Shown here piece after piece: positions 27,668-37,361 of a stretch of 64,000 nt of DNA. The position numbers and the translations under genes are program-made. The DNA comes from an uncultured Flavobacteriales bacterium (lineage in GTDB: Bacteria; Bacteroidota; Bacteroidia; Flavobacteriales_E; Vicingaceae), in the NCBI GenBank assembly GCA_905479915.1, contig CAJQOH010000022.1:1-64000 (forward strand). The letters run 5' to 3'. The first letter of the stretch is position 1. Every line of letters begins with the position of its first letter. The notes under the pieces were generated by a model. The model was not told the origin of the DNA, searched no databases, and saw only the letters and a list, made by a program, of their open reading frames with translations.

Positions 27668-29665
27668 ATGAAGGTAATTAGAATTATTGGCGTATTTGCC
27701 CTGTTAGCAGTTTTTAGTTTAACTGTAAATGCTCAGAAAAATTATAAGCAAGAGGCTGATATGGCTTTCAATGGCTTTAAGTATTATAAAGCAATTAAAA
27801 TGTATAAGAAAGCTTATACTAAAGAGTCTAAAAAAGAGGTTAAATCTGAAATTTTATTTCAAATAGCAGAATGTTATAGAAATAAGCATGCTGGTAAGCA
27901 GGCTGCAGTTTGGTATAATAAAGCGGTTAAAGCTAAGTATGAAAACCCAATAGCTATTTATCATGTAGCTAATATCTATAAGGAACAAGGGAAGTACGAA
28001 GAAGCTATAGTTCAATTTAACAAATATAAAGCTGCCAACCCTAGCGACAAAAGAGCTGATGCTGGTATTAAATCTTGTGAATTGGCTAAAAAGTGGTTGG
28101 ATGAACCGACAAGAACAGTTGTTAACCCAATGCCTTTATTAAATTCTGAAGATTATGATTTCTCTCCTGTTTTTGCAGATAAAAAGAATATGGAGATTTA
28201 TTTCACTTCTACAAGACAAGGTTCTGCAGGTTCTGGAGTTTCTGATATTACGGGGATGAATTTTGCTGATATCTATAGGTCTAAAAGAGATAGAAAAGGG
28301 AAGTGGAGTGAGCCAGTTGTTTTAAATGAAACAATTAACTCTCCAACAAGTGAAGGATCATCTTGTTTAAATAAAAAGAGAAATGAGATTTACTTTACAA
28401 GATGTGAAGTGAAAAAAGATGGTGTAGCAGGTTGTGGTATCATGAAGGCTAAAAAAGCTGGACAGAAATGGGGAGAACCAGAATATATTACAATTGCAGA
28501 TGATACTATGAAAGTACGTCATCCTGCAATTTCTCCAGATGATAAAACATTAGTTTTTTCTGCTAATATAGAAGGTGGACAAGGAGGAATTGATTTGTGG
28601 TACATTACTTATGATAAAAAGGCTAAAACATGGTCTAAACCGACAAACTTAGGTTCTGAAATTAATACTCCTGGTAATGAGGCATTCCCTTATATTAGAG
28701 AAAATGGAGAATTGTATTTTTCATCTAATGGTCATTCTGGAATGGGAGGATTAGATATTTTTAAAGCTACAAGTACTGGAGCTAACCAATGGGGAGGAGT
28801 AGAGAATTTACAAGTTCCTATGAATTCTGAAGCAGATGATTTCGGAATTGTTTTTGAAGGAGATAAAGAGAGAGGTTTCTTTAATACTTCAAGAGAAGGC
28901 GGAAAAGGTGGTGATGATATTTGGGAATTCTATTTACCTCCAATGTTATTTTCTTTAGAAGGGGTTGTAAAAGATATTGAGTCAAAAGCAGTTTTAGCTA
29001 ATGCAAAAGTTAAATTAATTGGAACTGATGGTAGTTCTGCTGAAACAACAACTGATGAGAATGGAAATTTCTTTTTTCTAGAAAATGGACCAGATAGATA
29101 TATTAATCCAGAAACATCTTATTCTTTAGTAGTTGAGAAACAAAGTTATTTAGTAGCTAAAGGAAAAGAAACTACTGTTGGTTTAGAAGGTTCTAAGAAA
29201 TTTTTCCACGAGTATGCATTACAGCCGTTTAAAGATGTTGTAATTAAGTTACCTCTTATTGAGTACAAAACTGCAAAGTGGGATTTACAACCTCAATACA
29301 AAGATTCTTTAAATTTCTTATATGATATTATGACAGAGAATCCAACGTTAATTATTGAGTTAAGATCACATACAGATCACAGAGGTTCTACAGCGGCTAA
29401 TCAGAAATTATCTCAGAAAAGAGCTCAATCTTGTGTGGATTACTTAGTAAAAGAAAAAGGAATTCATCCTGATAGGATTAAAGCAAAAGGAATGGGAGAA
29501 AATGAGCCAATTAAAGGAATGGGTGGAGTTGTATTAACTGAGAAGTTCATTAAATCATTGAAGACAAAAGAAGAGCAAGATGCGGCTTTACAACGTAATA
29601 GACGTACAGACTTTAAAGTAATTGGAGATGACTTTGTTCCTCCGACTGCTGAAGAAGTAAAATAG
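27668..29665 (+). CDS. TPR-PD40-OmpA envelope protein (PorE-like architecture)
   Basis: Predicted periplasmic or outer-membrane protein (about 665 aa). It has a signal peptide (ending VNAQ), TPRs (about 25-140), a PD40/WD40-like propeller (about 150-415, with TSTRQGSAGSG, SANIEGGQGGIDLWY and SSNGHSGMGGLDIF) and a carboxypeptidase-like domain (about 425-490). The OmpA peptidoglycan-binding domain (about 530-655, LRSHTDHRGSTAANQKLSQKRA) is complete. The domain order matches the PorE type of T9SS-associated proteins, but many paralogues share it and no cysteine lipobox is seen, so a T9SS role is only possible. ATG at 27668 is used instead of TTG two codons upstream. A terminator follows. Confidence 0.85.
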   Translation: MKVIRIIGVFALLAVFSLTVNAQKNYKQEADMAFNGFKYYKAIKMYKKAYTKESKKEVKSEILFQIAECYRNKHAGKQAAVWYNKAVKAKYENPIAIYHVANIYKEQGKYEEAIVQFNKYKAANPSDKRADAGIKSCELAKKWLDEPTRTVVNPMPLLNSEDYDFSPVFADKKNMEIYFTSTRQGSAGSGVSDITGMNFADIYRSKRDRKGKWSEPVVLNETINSPTSEGSSCLNKKRNEIYFTRCEVKKDGVAGCGIMKAKKAGQKWGEPEYITIADDTMKVRHPAISPDDKTLVFSANIEGGQGGIDLWYITYDKKAKTWSKPTNLGSEINTPGNEAFPYIRENGELYFSSNGHSGMGGLDIFKATSTGANQWGGVENLQVPMNSEADDFGIVFEGDKERGFFNTSREGGKGGDDIWEFYLPPMLFSLEGVVKDIESKAVLANAKVKLIGTDGSSAETTTDENGNFFFLENGPDRYINPETSYSLVVEKQSYLVAKGKETTVGLEGSKKFFHEYALQPFKDVVIKLPLIEYKTAKWDLQPQYKDSLNFLYDIMTENPTLIIELRSHTDHRGSTAANQKLSQKRAQSCVDYLVKEKGIHPDRIKAKGMGENEPIKGMGGVVLTEKFIKSLKTKEEQDAALQRNRRTDFKVIGDDFVPPTAEEVK

Positions 29666-29686
29666 CTTATTAACATAATTTAAAAA

Positions 29687-29718
29687 ACATCCTGATAACT
29701 TTCAGGATGTTTTTTTTA
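29687..29718 (+). terminator. Rho-independent terminator
   Basis: A perfect 9-bp stem (29687-29695 with 29702-29710), a 6-nt loop and a T-run. It separates the OmpA/PD40 gene from the purM operon. Confidence 0.95.
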
Positions 29719-29747
29719 TATCTATATGTCAACAACAAATAGAGTAT

Positions 29748-29755
29748 TAAATTTG
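29748..29755 (+). promoter_or_regulatory. Putative -7 element of the purM operon
   Basis: TAAATTTG exactly fits TAnnTTTG. It lies between the terminator and the purM ATG, 15 bp before the start codon. The -33 box is weak (TATG). Confidence 0.55.
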
Positions 29756-29770
29756 TGAAAAATTCAGAGA

Positions 29771-30943
29771 ATGGATAAATCAGAAAGATATATGCAAAGA
29801 GGTGTTTCTGCCGATAAGGAAGATGTGCACAATGCAATAAAAAATATTGATAAAGGCTTATTTCCTAAAGCCTTTTGTAAAATTATTCCGGATCATTTAA
29901 CCGGAGATGAAGATTACTGTGTTATTATGCATGCTGATGGGGCAGGAACTAAATCGTCATTGGCTTATGCGTACTGGAAAGAAACTGGAGATGTTTCAGT
30001 ATGGAAAGGAATTGCTCAAGATGCCTTAATCATGAATATTGATGATTTATTATGTGTTGGAGCAGTAGATAATATTTTATTATCATCAACTATTGGAAGA
30101 AATAAGAATTTGATTCCAGGAGAAGTTTTAGCAGCTTTAATAAATGGAACAGAAGAGTTGTTAGAAGATTTAAAGAGTCAAGGAATTGGAATTCATTCTA
30201 CAGGTGGAGAAACGGCAGATGTTGGTGATTTAGTAAGAACAATTATTGTAGATTCTACTGTTACGTGTAGAATGAAAAGATCTGAAGTAGTTGATAATGC
30301 TAATATTACTGTTGGAGATGTTATTGTAGGCTTAGAATCATTTGGACAGGCTTCTTATGAAACAGAATACAATGGTGGAATGGGGAGTAATGGATTGACC
30401 TCTGCTAGACATGATGTTTTTAATAAATCTGTTGCAGAAAAATATCCTCAAACTTTTGATCCAAGTGTGCCAAGTGATTTAGTTTATTCTGGAGGTTATT
30501 CTTTAACGGATAGTGTTGAAGGAGCACCGTTAAATGCAGGTAAAATGGTTTTATCACCAACTAGAACATATGCTCCAATTATCAAAAAAATATTAGATAA
30601 TCATTTAGGAGATATTCATGGAATGGTTCATTGTAGTGGAGGGGCTCAAACTAAAATTTTACATTTTGTAGATAATCTTCAAATTGTAAAGGATAATATG
30701 TTTGATGTGCCACCATTATTTAAAATGATACATGAACAATCTGGAACAGATTGGAGAGAGATGTATAAAGTATTTAATATGGGACACAGAATGGAAATTT
30801 ATGTTCCTCAAGAAATTGCAAACGATATTATTGCTATTTCAAAATCATTTAATGTTGATGCGAAAATTGTTGGTAGAGTAGAGTCTGAAGGGAAGAAACA
30901 GCTAACGATAAAAAGTGAGTTTGGAGAGTTCATATATAACTAA
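29771..30943 (+). CDS. purM: Phosphoribosylformylglycinamidine cyclo-ligase (AIR synthetase)
   Basis: Makes aminoimidazole ribotide from FGAM with ATP, step 5 of purine synthesis. The product is 390 aa, longer than the E. coli enzyme, as is common in Bacteroidota. Motifs include HADGAGTKSSLAY (glycine-rich ATP/FGAM loop), DALIMNIDDLLCVGA, GIHSTGGETADVGD and a C-terminal MGHRMEIYVP in place of the usual MGIGM. It heads a compact plus-strand run; prfA begins 6 bp after its stop. Confidence 0.92.
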   Translation: MDKSERYMQRGVSADKEDVHNAIKNIDKGLFPKAFCKIIPDHLTGDEDYCVIMHADGAGTKSSLAYAYWKETGDVSVWKGIAQDALIMNIDDLLCVGAVDNILLSSTIGRNKNLIPGEVLAALINGTEELLEDLKSQGIGIHSTGGETADVGDLVRTIIVDSTVTCRMKRSEVVDNANITVGDVIVGLESFGQASYETEYNGGMGSNGLTSARHDVFNKSVAEKYPQTFDPSVPSDLVYSGGYSLTDSVEGAPLNAGKMVLSPTRTYAPIIKKILDNHLGDIHGMVHCSGGAQTKILHFVDNLQIVKDNMFDVPPLFKMIHEQSGTDWREMYKVFNMGHRMEIYVPQEIANDIIAISKSFNVDAKIVGRVESEGKKQLTIKSEFGEFIYN

Positions 30944-30949
30944 GATAGT

Positions 30950-32032
30950 ATGAGTAGTTTATTAAAGAAATTAGAACAGATTAGTATTCGTTATGATCAG
31001 GTTAGCGAGCAAATTGTTGATCCTGAGATTATTTCTGACATGTCTCGTTATGTAAAGATTAATCGAGAGTATAAAGAATTAGGAACAATTGTAAAGGTTT
31101 ACAATAGGTATAAAGATGTTATTGACAATATTGCTGCTAGTAAAGAAATAATAGCTACAGAGACAGATAAAGAGTTTGTAGATATGGCTAAAATGGAATT
31201 AGATGAGCTATTGACTGAAAAGACTCAAATGGATGAGGAAGTGAAGATCATGTTGATTCCTAAAGACGAAGAGGATTCTAAGAATGTTATCATAGAAATT
31301 AGAGCAGGTACTGGAGGAGATGAGGCAGCAATTTTTGTTGGAGATTTATATCGAATGTATATAAAATGGTTAGAACGTAAGGGTTGGAAGACGGAAACCA
31401 TGACTATGCAAGAGGGTACTTCTGGTGGTTTTAAAGAAGTTTCTTTTAGTGTAGAAGGAGAAAATGTTTATGGTGTTTTAAAGTTTGAATCTGGTGTACA
31501 TCGTGTTCAAAGAGTCCCAAAAACAGAAACTCAGGGTAGGGTTCATACTTCTGCCGTTACAGTTGCGGTTTTGCCTGAGGCAGAGGATGTGGATATAACA
31601 GTTAGAAAAGAGGATATTAGAAAAGATACCTATAGAGCATCTGGGGCAGGTGGACAGCACGTAAACAAGACAGAATCTGCAGTACGTTTAACACATATTC
31701 CAACAGGAGTTGTAGTTGAATGTCAGGATGGAAGATCTCAAATTAAGAATTATGATAAAGCGTTAAAAGTCTTAAAAACGAGATTGTACGAAGCTGAAGT
31801 TATTAAGAAAGAATTGGAAAGAGCTACAGAAAGAAAATCTCAAGTTTCTACAGGAGATCGATCTGCAAAAATTAGAACATATAATTATCCTCAAGGAAGA
31901 GTTACTGATCATAGAATTGGGTTAACCTTGTATAGTTTAGATAACATTATAGCGGGAGACATTGATGAGATTGTAGAAGGACTTAAGATTGCCGAAAACA
32001 CTGAAAAATTAGCAGCAGGATTAGAAGATTAA
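30950..32032 (+). CDS. prfA: Peptide chain release factor 1
   Basis: Recognises UAA and UAG and triggers peptide release on the ribosome. It is 360 aa. The catalytic GGQ is in GAGGQHVNKTESAVRLTHIPTG (about residue 230), preceded by GVHRVQRVPKTETQGRVHTSAVTVAVLPE, the class I release-factor core. Full RF1-like length and the absence of the programmed frameshift typical of prfB support RF1 over RF2. It sits between purM and pyrF with 6-bp gaps on both sides. Confidence 0.95.
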   Translation: MSSLLKKLEQISIRYDQVSEQIVDPEIISDMSRYVKINREYKELGTIVKVYNRYKDVIDNIAASKEIIATETDKEFVDMAKMELDELLTEKTQMDEEVKIMLIPKDEEDSKNVIIEIRAGTGGDEAAIFVGDLYRMYIKWLERKGWKTETMTMQEGTSGGFKEVSFSVEGENVYGVLKFESGVHRVQRVPKTETQGRVHTSAVTVAVLPEAEDVDITVRKEDIRKDTYRASGAGGQHVNKTESAVRLTHIPTGVVVECQDGRSQIKNYDKALKVLKTRLYEAEVIKKELERATERKSQVSTGDRSAKIRTYNYPQGRVTDHRIGLTLYSLDNIIAGDIDEIVEGLKIAENTEKLAAGLED

Positions 32033-32038
32033 ACGATT

Positions 32039-32854
32039 ATGAATAAAGAGGAATTAATAAATCAAATTAAAATAAAGAAATCATTTTTATGTGTTGGTTT
32101 AGATGCTGACATTGATAAAATTCCTCAGTATTTATTGAAAGAAGAGGACCCAATTTTTGAGTTTAATAAACAAATTATTGACGCCACTAAAGATTTATGT
32201 GTTGCATACAAACCAAATACGGCTTTTTATGAAAGTTTAGGTGCAAAAGGTTGGGAGAGTTTAGAGAAGACAATAGCTTATATTCCTAAAGATATTTTTA
32301 CGATAGCTGATGCTAAAAGAGGAGATATTGGGAATACTTCTAAGATGTATGCCAATGCATTTTTAAATACACTTAATTTTGATTCTGTTACTGTTGCTCC
32401 TTATATGGGAAGTGATTCTGTAATGCCATTTTTAGAGTTTAACGATAAATGGGTTATTCTTTTAGCATTAACCTCTAATAAAGGGGCTGATGATTTTCAG
32501 TTTTTTAATGATGGGAATGAACAGCTTTTTGAAAAAGTTTTAAAACAGTCTAAAAAATGGGGTAACGATAAAAACTTAATGTACGTTGTGGGAGCTACAA
32601 GGCCTGAAATGTTTACAGAGATAAGGAATGTTGTTCCAGATAGTTTTTTATTGGTGCCAGGAGTTGGAGCTCAAGGAGGTTCTTTATCTGAAGTATGTAA
32701 ATACGGAATGAATAAAGATTGTGGTTTGTTGGTTAATTCTTCTAGAGGAATTATTTATGCGGGCAATGACGAAAAGTTTGCCTCAGCAGCGAGAAATTCT
32801 GCTTTGCAAGTTCAAAAAGAAATGGCTATCTTGTTAGAAGAATTTTTAGCTTAA
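32039..32854 (+). CDS. pyrF: Orotidine 5'-phosphate decarboxylase (subfamily 2)
   Basis: Converts OMP to UMP, the last step of de novo pyrimidine synthesis. The product is 271 aa. The active-site signature [10 protein letters not shown] at residues 91-100 gives the Asp-Lys-Asp array (D91, K93, D96). GVGAQGG forms the phosphate-binding loop near residue 220. Length and motif place it in the type 2 branch found in Bacteroidota, actinobacteria and some Proteobacteria. It is cotranscribed with prfA. Confidence 0.96.
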   Translation: MNKEELINQIKIKKSFLCVGLDADIDKIPQYLLKEEDPIFEFNKQIIDATKDLCVAYKPNTAFYESLGAKGWESLEKTIAYIPKDIFTIADAKRGDIGNTSKMYANAFLNTLNFDSVTVAPYMGSDSVMPFLEFNDKWVILLALTSNKGADDFQFFNDGNEQLFEKVLKQSKKWGNDKNLMYVVGATRPEMFTEIRNVVPDSFLLVPGVGAQGGSLSEVCKYGMNKDCGLLVNSSRGIIYAGNDEKFASAARNSALQVQKEMAILLEEFLA

Positions 32855-32893
32855 AATTCGATATTTTTATAATTCATTATTAAATTTTACATT

Positions 32894-33904
32894 ATGGGAC
32901 CAGAGTTTATTTTTAAAATTATTTTAGGGCTGTTTGCAGTTCTTTTTACATTAGGATTGTTTTTTATCGTTAAACAGAAAACAGCTGTTGTTATAGAGCG
33001 TTTAGGAAAATTTCATAGAATAGCTAGTTCAGGTTTTAACCTTAAAATACCTATAATAGATAAAAAAGCAGGTACTGTTAATTTGAGAGTAATGGAATTG
33101 CCTGTTGAAGTAGAAACGAAAACAAAAGATGATGTTTTTGTTCGAATGATTGTTTCCGTTCAGTATTATGTAGTAGAAAGTAATGAAGGGATTAGACAAT
33201 CGTTTTATAAGTTTGATAATCCAGCAAGACAAATTCAATCTTATGTTTTTGATTCTATTCGATCTGAGGTGCCAAATATGCTTTTAGATGATGTATTTAG
33301 TGAAAAAGATAAAATAGCAAAAGCAGTTCAGACAGAATTATCCGAAACAATTGAAGAATATGGTTATGCTATCATAAAAGCATTAATAACTGACATTGAT
33401 CCTGATGCTAAAGTAAAGCATGCAATGAATGAAATTAATGCTGCAAAACGTATGAAAGAAGCTGCAAAAGAGTATGCAGAAGCAGATAAAATTAAGGTAG
33501 TTGCAGCTGCAGAAGCAGAAGCTCAAAGTAAAAAACTACAAGGTCAAGGTATTGCTGATCAGCGAGTTGCTATTGCCAATGGTTTAAAGAACTCTGTAGA
33601 AGAGGTTAGAGGAGCAATGGAAGATGGTGTAACTGGTCGTGAGGTAATGAATATGTTATTTATGACCCAACATTATGATACGATTAGCCGCTTAGCTGAG
33701 GATGGAGTAAATACTATTTTTATGCCCTATTCTCCAAGTAGTGTTGGAGATCTTCAAACTCAAATTCAATCAAGTTTATTATCGGCTGATACGATTACTA
33801 AAACTACAACAAGCTCTGATATCGCAAAAGCAAGCATGAAGAGTAAAAAAGCAAAAAGAGCATCATCCGCTGATGATTCAGTTGCTGGAGAAGATTTTGA
33901 GTAA
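32894..33904 (+). CDS. SPFH/band 7 (stomatin-like) membrane protein
   Basis: Membrane scaffold protein of the stomatin/prohibitin group (336 aa). An N-terminal membrane anchor (about 6-26) is followed by the band 7 domain (about 28-190, with VVIERLGKFHRIASSGFNLKIPIID and FVRMIVSVQYYVV). An Ala/Glu-rich coiled coil (AKEYAEADKIKVVAAAEAEA) and a C-terminal region with a basic tail complete it. No NfeD partner is adjacent. A general role in membrane organisation is assumed from the family. Confidence 0.9.
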   Translation: MGPEFIFKIILGLFAVLFTLGLFFIVKQKTAVVIERLGKFHRIASSGFNLKIPIIDKKAGTVNLRVMELPVEVETKTKDDVFVRMIVSVQYYVVESNEGIRQSFYKFDNPARQIQSYVFDSIRSEVPNMLLDDVFSEKDKIAKAVQTELSETIEEYGYAIIKALITDIDPDAKVKHAMNEINAAKRMKEAAKEYAEADKIKVVAAAEAEAQSKKLQGQGIADQRVAIANGLKNSVEEVRGAMEDGVTGREVMNMLFMTQHYDTISRLAEDGVNTIFMPYSPSSVGDLQTQIQSSLLSADTITKTTTSSDIAKASMKSKKAKRASSADDSVAGEDFE

Positions 33905-33907
33905 AAG

Positions 33908-35182
33908 TTGAAAGAAGATTTATTACATTACATCTGGAAGTACAAGTTGTTTAATACTTCAAAGCTTATTATCCAAAATGATAAAAAAATTGAAGTAACC
34001 GATTTTGGATTACATAATACAGATGCTGGTCCTGATTTTTTTAATGGTAAAGTTAAAATTGACGAAACTGTTTGGGCCGGAAATATTGAACTTCATATTA
34101 ATTCCTCAGATTGGATTAAACATAAACATCAGTTTGATAAAGCATATAATAATGTGATCCTTCACGTTGTTTATAATAATGATAAACAGATTTTAGATAA
34201 AGATGGAAACGATATTCCAACTTTAGAATTAAAGGATCTTATTGATAAAAGTTTAATAGAGAACCACAGTAAACTTATTGATCAATCAGGTGCTGATATT
34301 TCTTGTAGAAATCAAATTAAAACAGTTGATGAATTTACTATTCAATCATGGCTTAGTCGTTTAGCAATAGAACGTTTAGAGCGAAAGGCTGAAGAGATTC
34401 AGGTAACACTTCATCAAAATCAAAACAATTGGGAAGAGACTTTTTATCAATATCTATTTAAGTACTTTGGATTAAAAGTGAACCCTTTACCATTTGAATT
34501 GTTGGCAAAAAATACCGTACTTAAAATTATTGAAAAGCATCACAGTTTGTTTGCAATTGAATCGTTACTGTTCGGACAAGCTGGTTATTTAGAAGATGAT
34601 ATTGAAGATGAATATTTTCAAAAGCTTAAAAAAGAATATCAATTTTTAAGATCAAAATTTGAATTGTCTCCTTTAGATAAAAACTTATGGAAGATGCTGC
34701 GTTTACGTCCAAATAATTTTCCGACAATAAGAATTGCTCAATTGTCTACTTTATTGAGTAGAGAAGCACGTTTGTTTTCTAAAGTAATCGAAACAAATTC
34801 TATAAAAGAGCTCCAGGAGCTTTTTGCAGTTAAAGCTTCTGAATATTGGGATACTCACTATCAATTTGGAGAATTGGCTAAAGAAGAAACACTTAAAAAA
34901 ATAGGAATTAATACCATCAATACTATTATTATCAATGTTATTGTACCATTTACTTTTGTTTATGGAAAAGTAAATCAAAAAGAAGAATTGGTGGATAAGG
35001 CTTTGAAATTTCTCGAAAATATCAAACCAGAAAACAATTCCATTGTAAAAGATTGGACTGAATTAGGCGTAAAATCAAGTAATGCAATGCATACCCAATC
35101 ATTGATAGAACTTAAGAACAATTATTGTTCTCAAAAAAAATGTTTAAATTGCAGTATCGGAAATAAAATCCTCCAATCATGA
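33908..35182 (+). CDS. DUF2851 family protein
   Basis: Conserved Bacteroidota protein of unknown function (424 aa). The N-terminal pattern LHYIWKYKLFNTSKL, then FGLHNTDAGPDFFNGKVKI and WAGNIELHINSSDWIKH is the DUF2851 signature. The C-terminus has CSQKKCLNCSIG, a three-cysteine cluster that could bind a metal. The start is TTG at 33908, 3 bp after the SPFH stop; no ATG exists near the conserved N-terminus. Its stop overlaps the PspC-domain ATG by four bases (ATGA). Confidence 0.88.
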   Translation: MKEDLLHYIWKYKLFNTSKLIIQNDKKIEVTDFGLHNTDAGPDFFNGKVKIDETVWAGNIELHINSSDWIKHKHQFDKAYNNVILHVVYNNDKQILDKDGNDIPTLELKDLIDKSLIENHSKLIDQSGADISCRNQIKTVDEFTIQSWLSRLAIERLERKAEEIQVTLHQNQNNWEETFYQYLFKYFGLKVNPLPFELLAKNTVLKIIEKHHSLFAIESLLFGQAGYLEDDIEDEYFQKLKKEYQFLRSKFELSPLDKNLWKMLRLRPNNFPTIRIAQLSTLLSREARLFSKVIETNSIKELQELFAVKASEYWDTHYQFGELAKEETLKKIGINTINTIIINVIVPFTFVYGKVNQKEELVDKALKFLENIKPENNSIVKDWTELGVKSSNAMHTQSLIELKNNYCSQKKCLNCSIGNKILQS

Positions 35183-35403
35183 TTAATAAAATCCTTTCAT
35201 ATTTTGAAAAGCAAGCCTTTGGAGTTTGTTCATGGTGGGGAGAAAAACTTCAATTAAAATCAAGTAGAATAAGAATGACATTTATTTATCTTTCATTTTT
35301 AACTTTTGGTTCCCCAATTTTTGTTTACTTAATTATGGCTTTTTTATTGGAGCATAAAGAGTATTTTAAGCTTAAAAAACGTAGATCTGTTTGGGATATT
35401 TAA
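35179..35403 (+). CDS. Small PspC-domain membrane protein
   Basis: A 74-residue protein that is almost only a PspC-like domain. FGVCSWWGEKLQLKSSRIRMTF forms the amphipathic front and FLTFGSPIFVYLIMAFLL the membrane span, followed by a basic tail. PspC domains take part in phage-shock and envelope-stress signalling, but no other psp gene is present. It overlaps DUF2851 by 4 bp and the ion-channel gene by 13 bp. Confidence 0.85.
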   Translation: MINKILSYFEKQAFGVCSWWGEKLQLKSSRIRMTFIYLSFLTFGSPIFVYLIMAFLLEHKEYFKLKKRRSVWDI

Positions 35404-36443
35404 AACATACATTATTTAATTTCACGTACTTTAGAAAGGTATACCTTGCGTTACTTCTCTTAATTACTATTCTGTTTTTTGGAATTACAGGATTTATATT
35501 GATAGAAGGCTATACTTTAGGTGAAGCATTTTATATGACTGTATTAACAGTTTCTACTGTAGGTTTTAACGAAGTTAGACCCTTATCTGATATTGGTAGA
35601 ATATTTACAGCATTTTTGATTATCTTTAGCTTTAGTACATTTGTATATGCTGTAACATCTATTTCTAATTATATATTAGATGGAGAGTATAAACTTTATT
35701 TTAGAGATTTAAGAACAAACAAGAAAGTGAGTAAAATTTCCAATCATACAATTATTTGTGGCTACGGTAGAAACGGTAAACAAGCAGCAACAGAACTTAA
35801 ATCTCATCGTAGAAAATATGTTGTCATAGAACAAGATAAGGTGTTGAGTGATGAATTACGTGAAGAACATGATATTCCGTTTATTGAAGGAGATGCAACA
35901 TTAGAAAGATATTTAGAGAAAGCAGGAATACAAACAGCATCATCTTTAATTACTACTTTACCTAAAGATGCTGATAATCTTTTTGTAGTATTGACCGCTA
36001 GAGAAATGAACCCTGACCTTTTAATTATTAGTAGAGCATCAAAGGATAATTCTGATAAAAAATTAAAAAGAGCAGGAGCGGATAATGTAATAATGCCTGA
36101 TAAAATTGGAGGAGCTCATATGGCTTCATTAGTTATTAAACCAGATGTTATTGAGTTTATGGATTATGTAATGGGACAAGGAACAAGTTCTGTTAATTTG
36201 GAAGAAATTACCTTTGAAAATCTTCCTGATGAATTAAAAAATAAAACAATTAGAGAGTTAGGTATTAGAGATAAATCTGGAGCGAATATAGTTGGTTTTA
36301 GAACCCCTGAAGGAGAGTATATTATAAATCCTTCACCAGATACGGTAATTACCCCACAAGCAAAAATATTTGTGTTAGGAACAATAGATCAAATTGATGC
36401 TTTTAGAGAATTTGCTACTCAGCAAAATTTATTAAACAAATAA
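35391..36443 (+). CDS. Two-helix potassium channel with TrkA-N (RCK) domains
   Basis: MthK/Kch-type cation channel (350 aa). TM1 is at about 17-39, then the pore helix with selectivity filter TVGFN (residues 56-60), TM2 (about 70-92), a TrkA-N/RCK domain (about 115-235, with IICGYGRNGKQAA) and a TrkA-C domain (about 265-345). The filter has TVGFN where TVGYG is canonical, so ion selectivity may differ. The start is TTG at 35391, overlapping the PspC gene by 13 bp; no ATG precedes TM1. Confidence 0.88.
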   Translation: MGYLKHTLFNFTYFRKVYLALLLLITILFFGITGFILIEGYTLGEAFYMTVLTVSTVGFNEVRPLSDIGRIFTAFLIIFSFSTFVYAVTSISNYILDGEYKLYFRDLRTNKKVSKISNHTIICGYGRNGKQAATELKSHRRKYVVIEQDKVLSDELREEHDIPFIEGDATLERYLEKAGIQTASSLITTLPKDADNLFVVLTAREMNPDLLIISRASKDNSDKKLKRAGADNVIMPDKIGGAHMASLVIKPDVIEFMDYVMGQGTSSVNLEEITFENLPDELKNKTIRELGIRDKSGANIVGFRTPEGEYIINPSPDTVITPQAKIFVLGTIDQIDAFREFATQQNLLNK

Positions 36444-36454
36444 AATATTTACAA

Positions 36455-37360
36455 GTGAAAATTTTAATCACGGGAAGTAATGGACTTTTAGGTCAAAAGT
36501 TAATTAAATTGTTGGCAGCAAACAACAATGTAGAATTGTTAGCTACTTCAAAAGGAGAGAATAGAATTAAGGATAAGGAAGGATATCAATATCAATCTTT
36601 AGATATTACCAATAAAGAAGAAGTATTAAATGTTGTAGATGGTTTTAATCCAGATGCAATTATTAATACAGCTGCAATGACTAATGTTGATGCCTGTGAA
36701 TCAGATAAAGAATTATGCTGGGATTTAAACGTAAATGCAGTTAAGTACTTTATTGAAGCTTCAGAAAAGAATAACTCTCATTTAATACATCTTTCTACGG
36801 ATTTTATTTTTGATGGAGAGCAAGGGCCTTACAAAGAAGTAGATCAGCCAAATCCATTAAGCTATTACGGAGAATCAAAATACGAAGCTGAAAAGTTGTT
36901 GGCTGCAAGTAATATTAAATGGAGTATTGCTCGAACAATTATCGTTTATGGAATTGTAGATGATATGAGTCGTTCAAATATTGTTTTATGGGCAAAAGAA
37001 GCTTTAGAAAAAGGAAACCCATTAACGATAGTTGATGATCAATTTCGTTCTCCAACTTTAGCAGAAGATTTAGCTATGGGGTGTTATTTAATTGCAGAAA
37101 AACAAGCTGAAGGGATCTATCATCTTTCAGGTAAAAATGTAATGAGTATTATCGATTTAGTGTATAAAGTAGCTGATTTTTATGGATTGGATAAATCTAT
37201 TGTTACTCCAATTAAATCTGCATCATTAAATCAAGCAGCAAAACGTCCACCTAAAACAGGTTTTATTTTAGATAAAGCTGTAAATGATTTAGGTTATAAC
37301 CCTGTTAGCTTTGAAGAAGGTTTAAAAACACTTACAAAACAGTTAGAATTGACTGCGTAA
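36455..37360 (+). CDS. NAD(P)-dependent SDR, RmlD-like reductase
   Basis: Extended short-chain dehydrogenase of the RmlD (dTDP-4-dehydrorhamnose reductase) substrate-binding type, 301 aa. The nucleotide-binding motif is GSNGLLGQ (residues 7-14). NTAAMTNVDACE, LSTDFIFDGEQGPYKE and the catalytic Tyr-Lys pair in YYGESKYEAEK follow. No other rhamnose-pathway gene is near, so the true substrate is uncertain. The start is GTG at 36455, 11 bp after the channel stop. Confidence 0.87.
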   Translation: MKILITGSNGLLGQKLIKLLAANNNVELLATSKGENRIKDKEGYQYQSLDITNKEEVLNVVDGFNPDAIINTAAMTNVDACESDKELCWDLNVNAVKYFIEASEKNNSHLIHLSTDFIFDGEQGPYKEVDQPNPLSYYGESKYEAEKLLAASNIKWSIARTIIVYGIVDDMSRSNIVLWAKEALEKGNPLTIVDDQFRSPTLAEDLAMGCYLIAEKQAEGIYHLSGKNVMSIIDLVYKVADFYGLDKSIVTPIKSASLNQAAKRPPKTGFILDKAVNDLGYNPVSFEEGLKTLTKQLELTA

Positions 37361-37361
37361 G

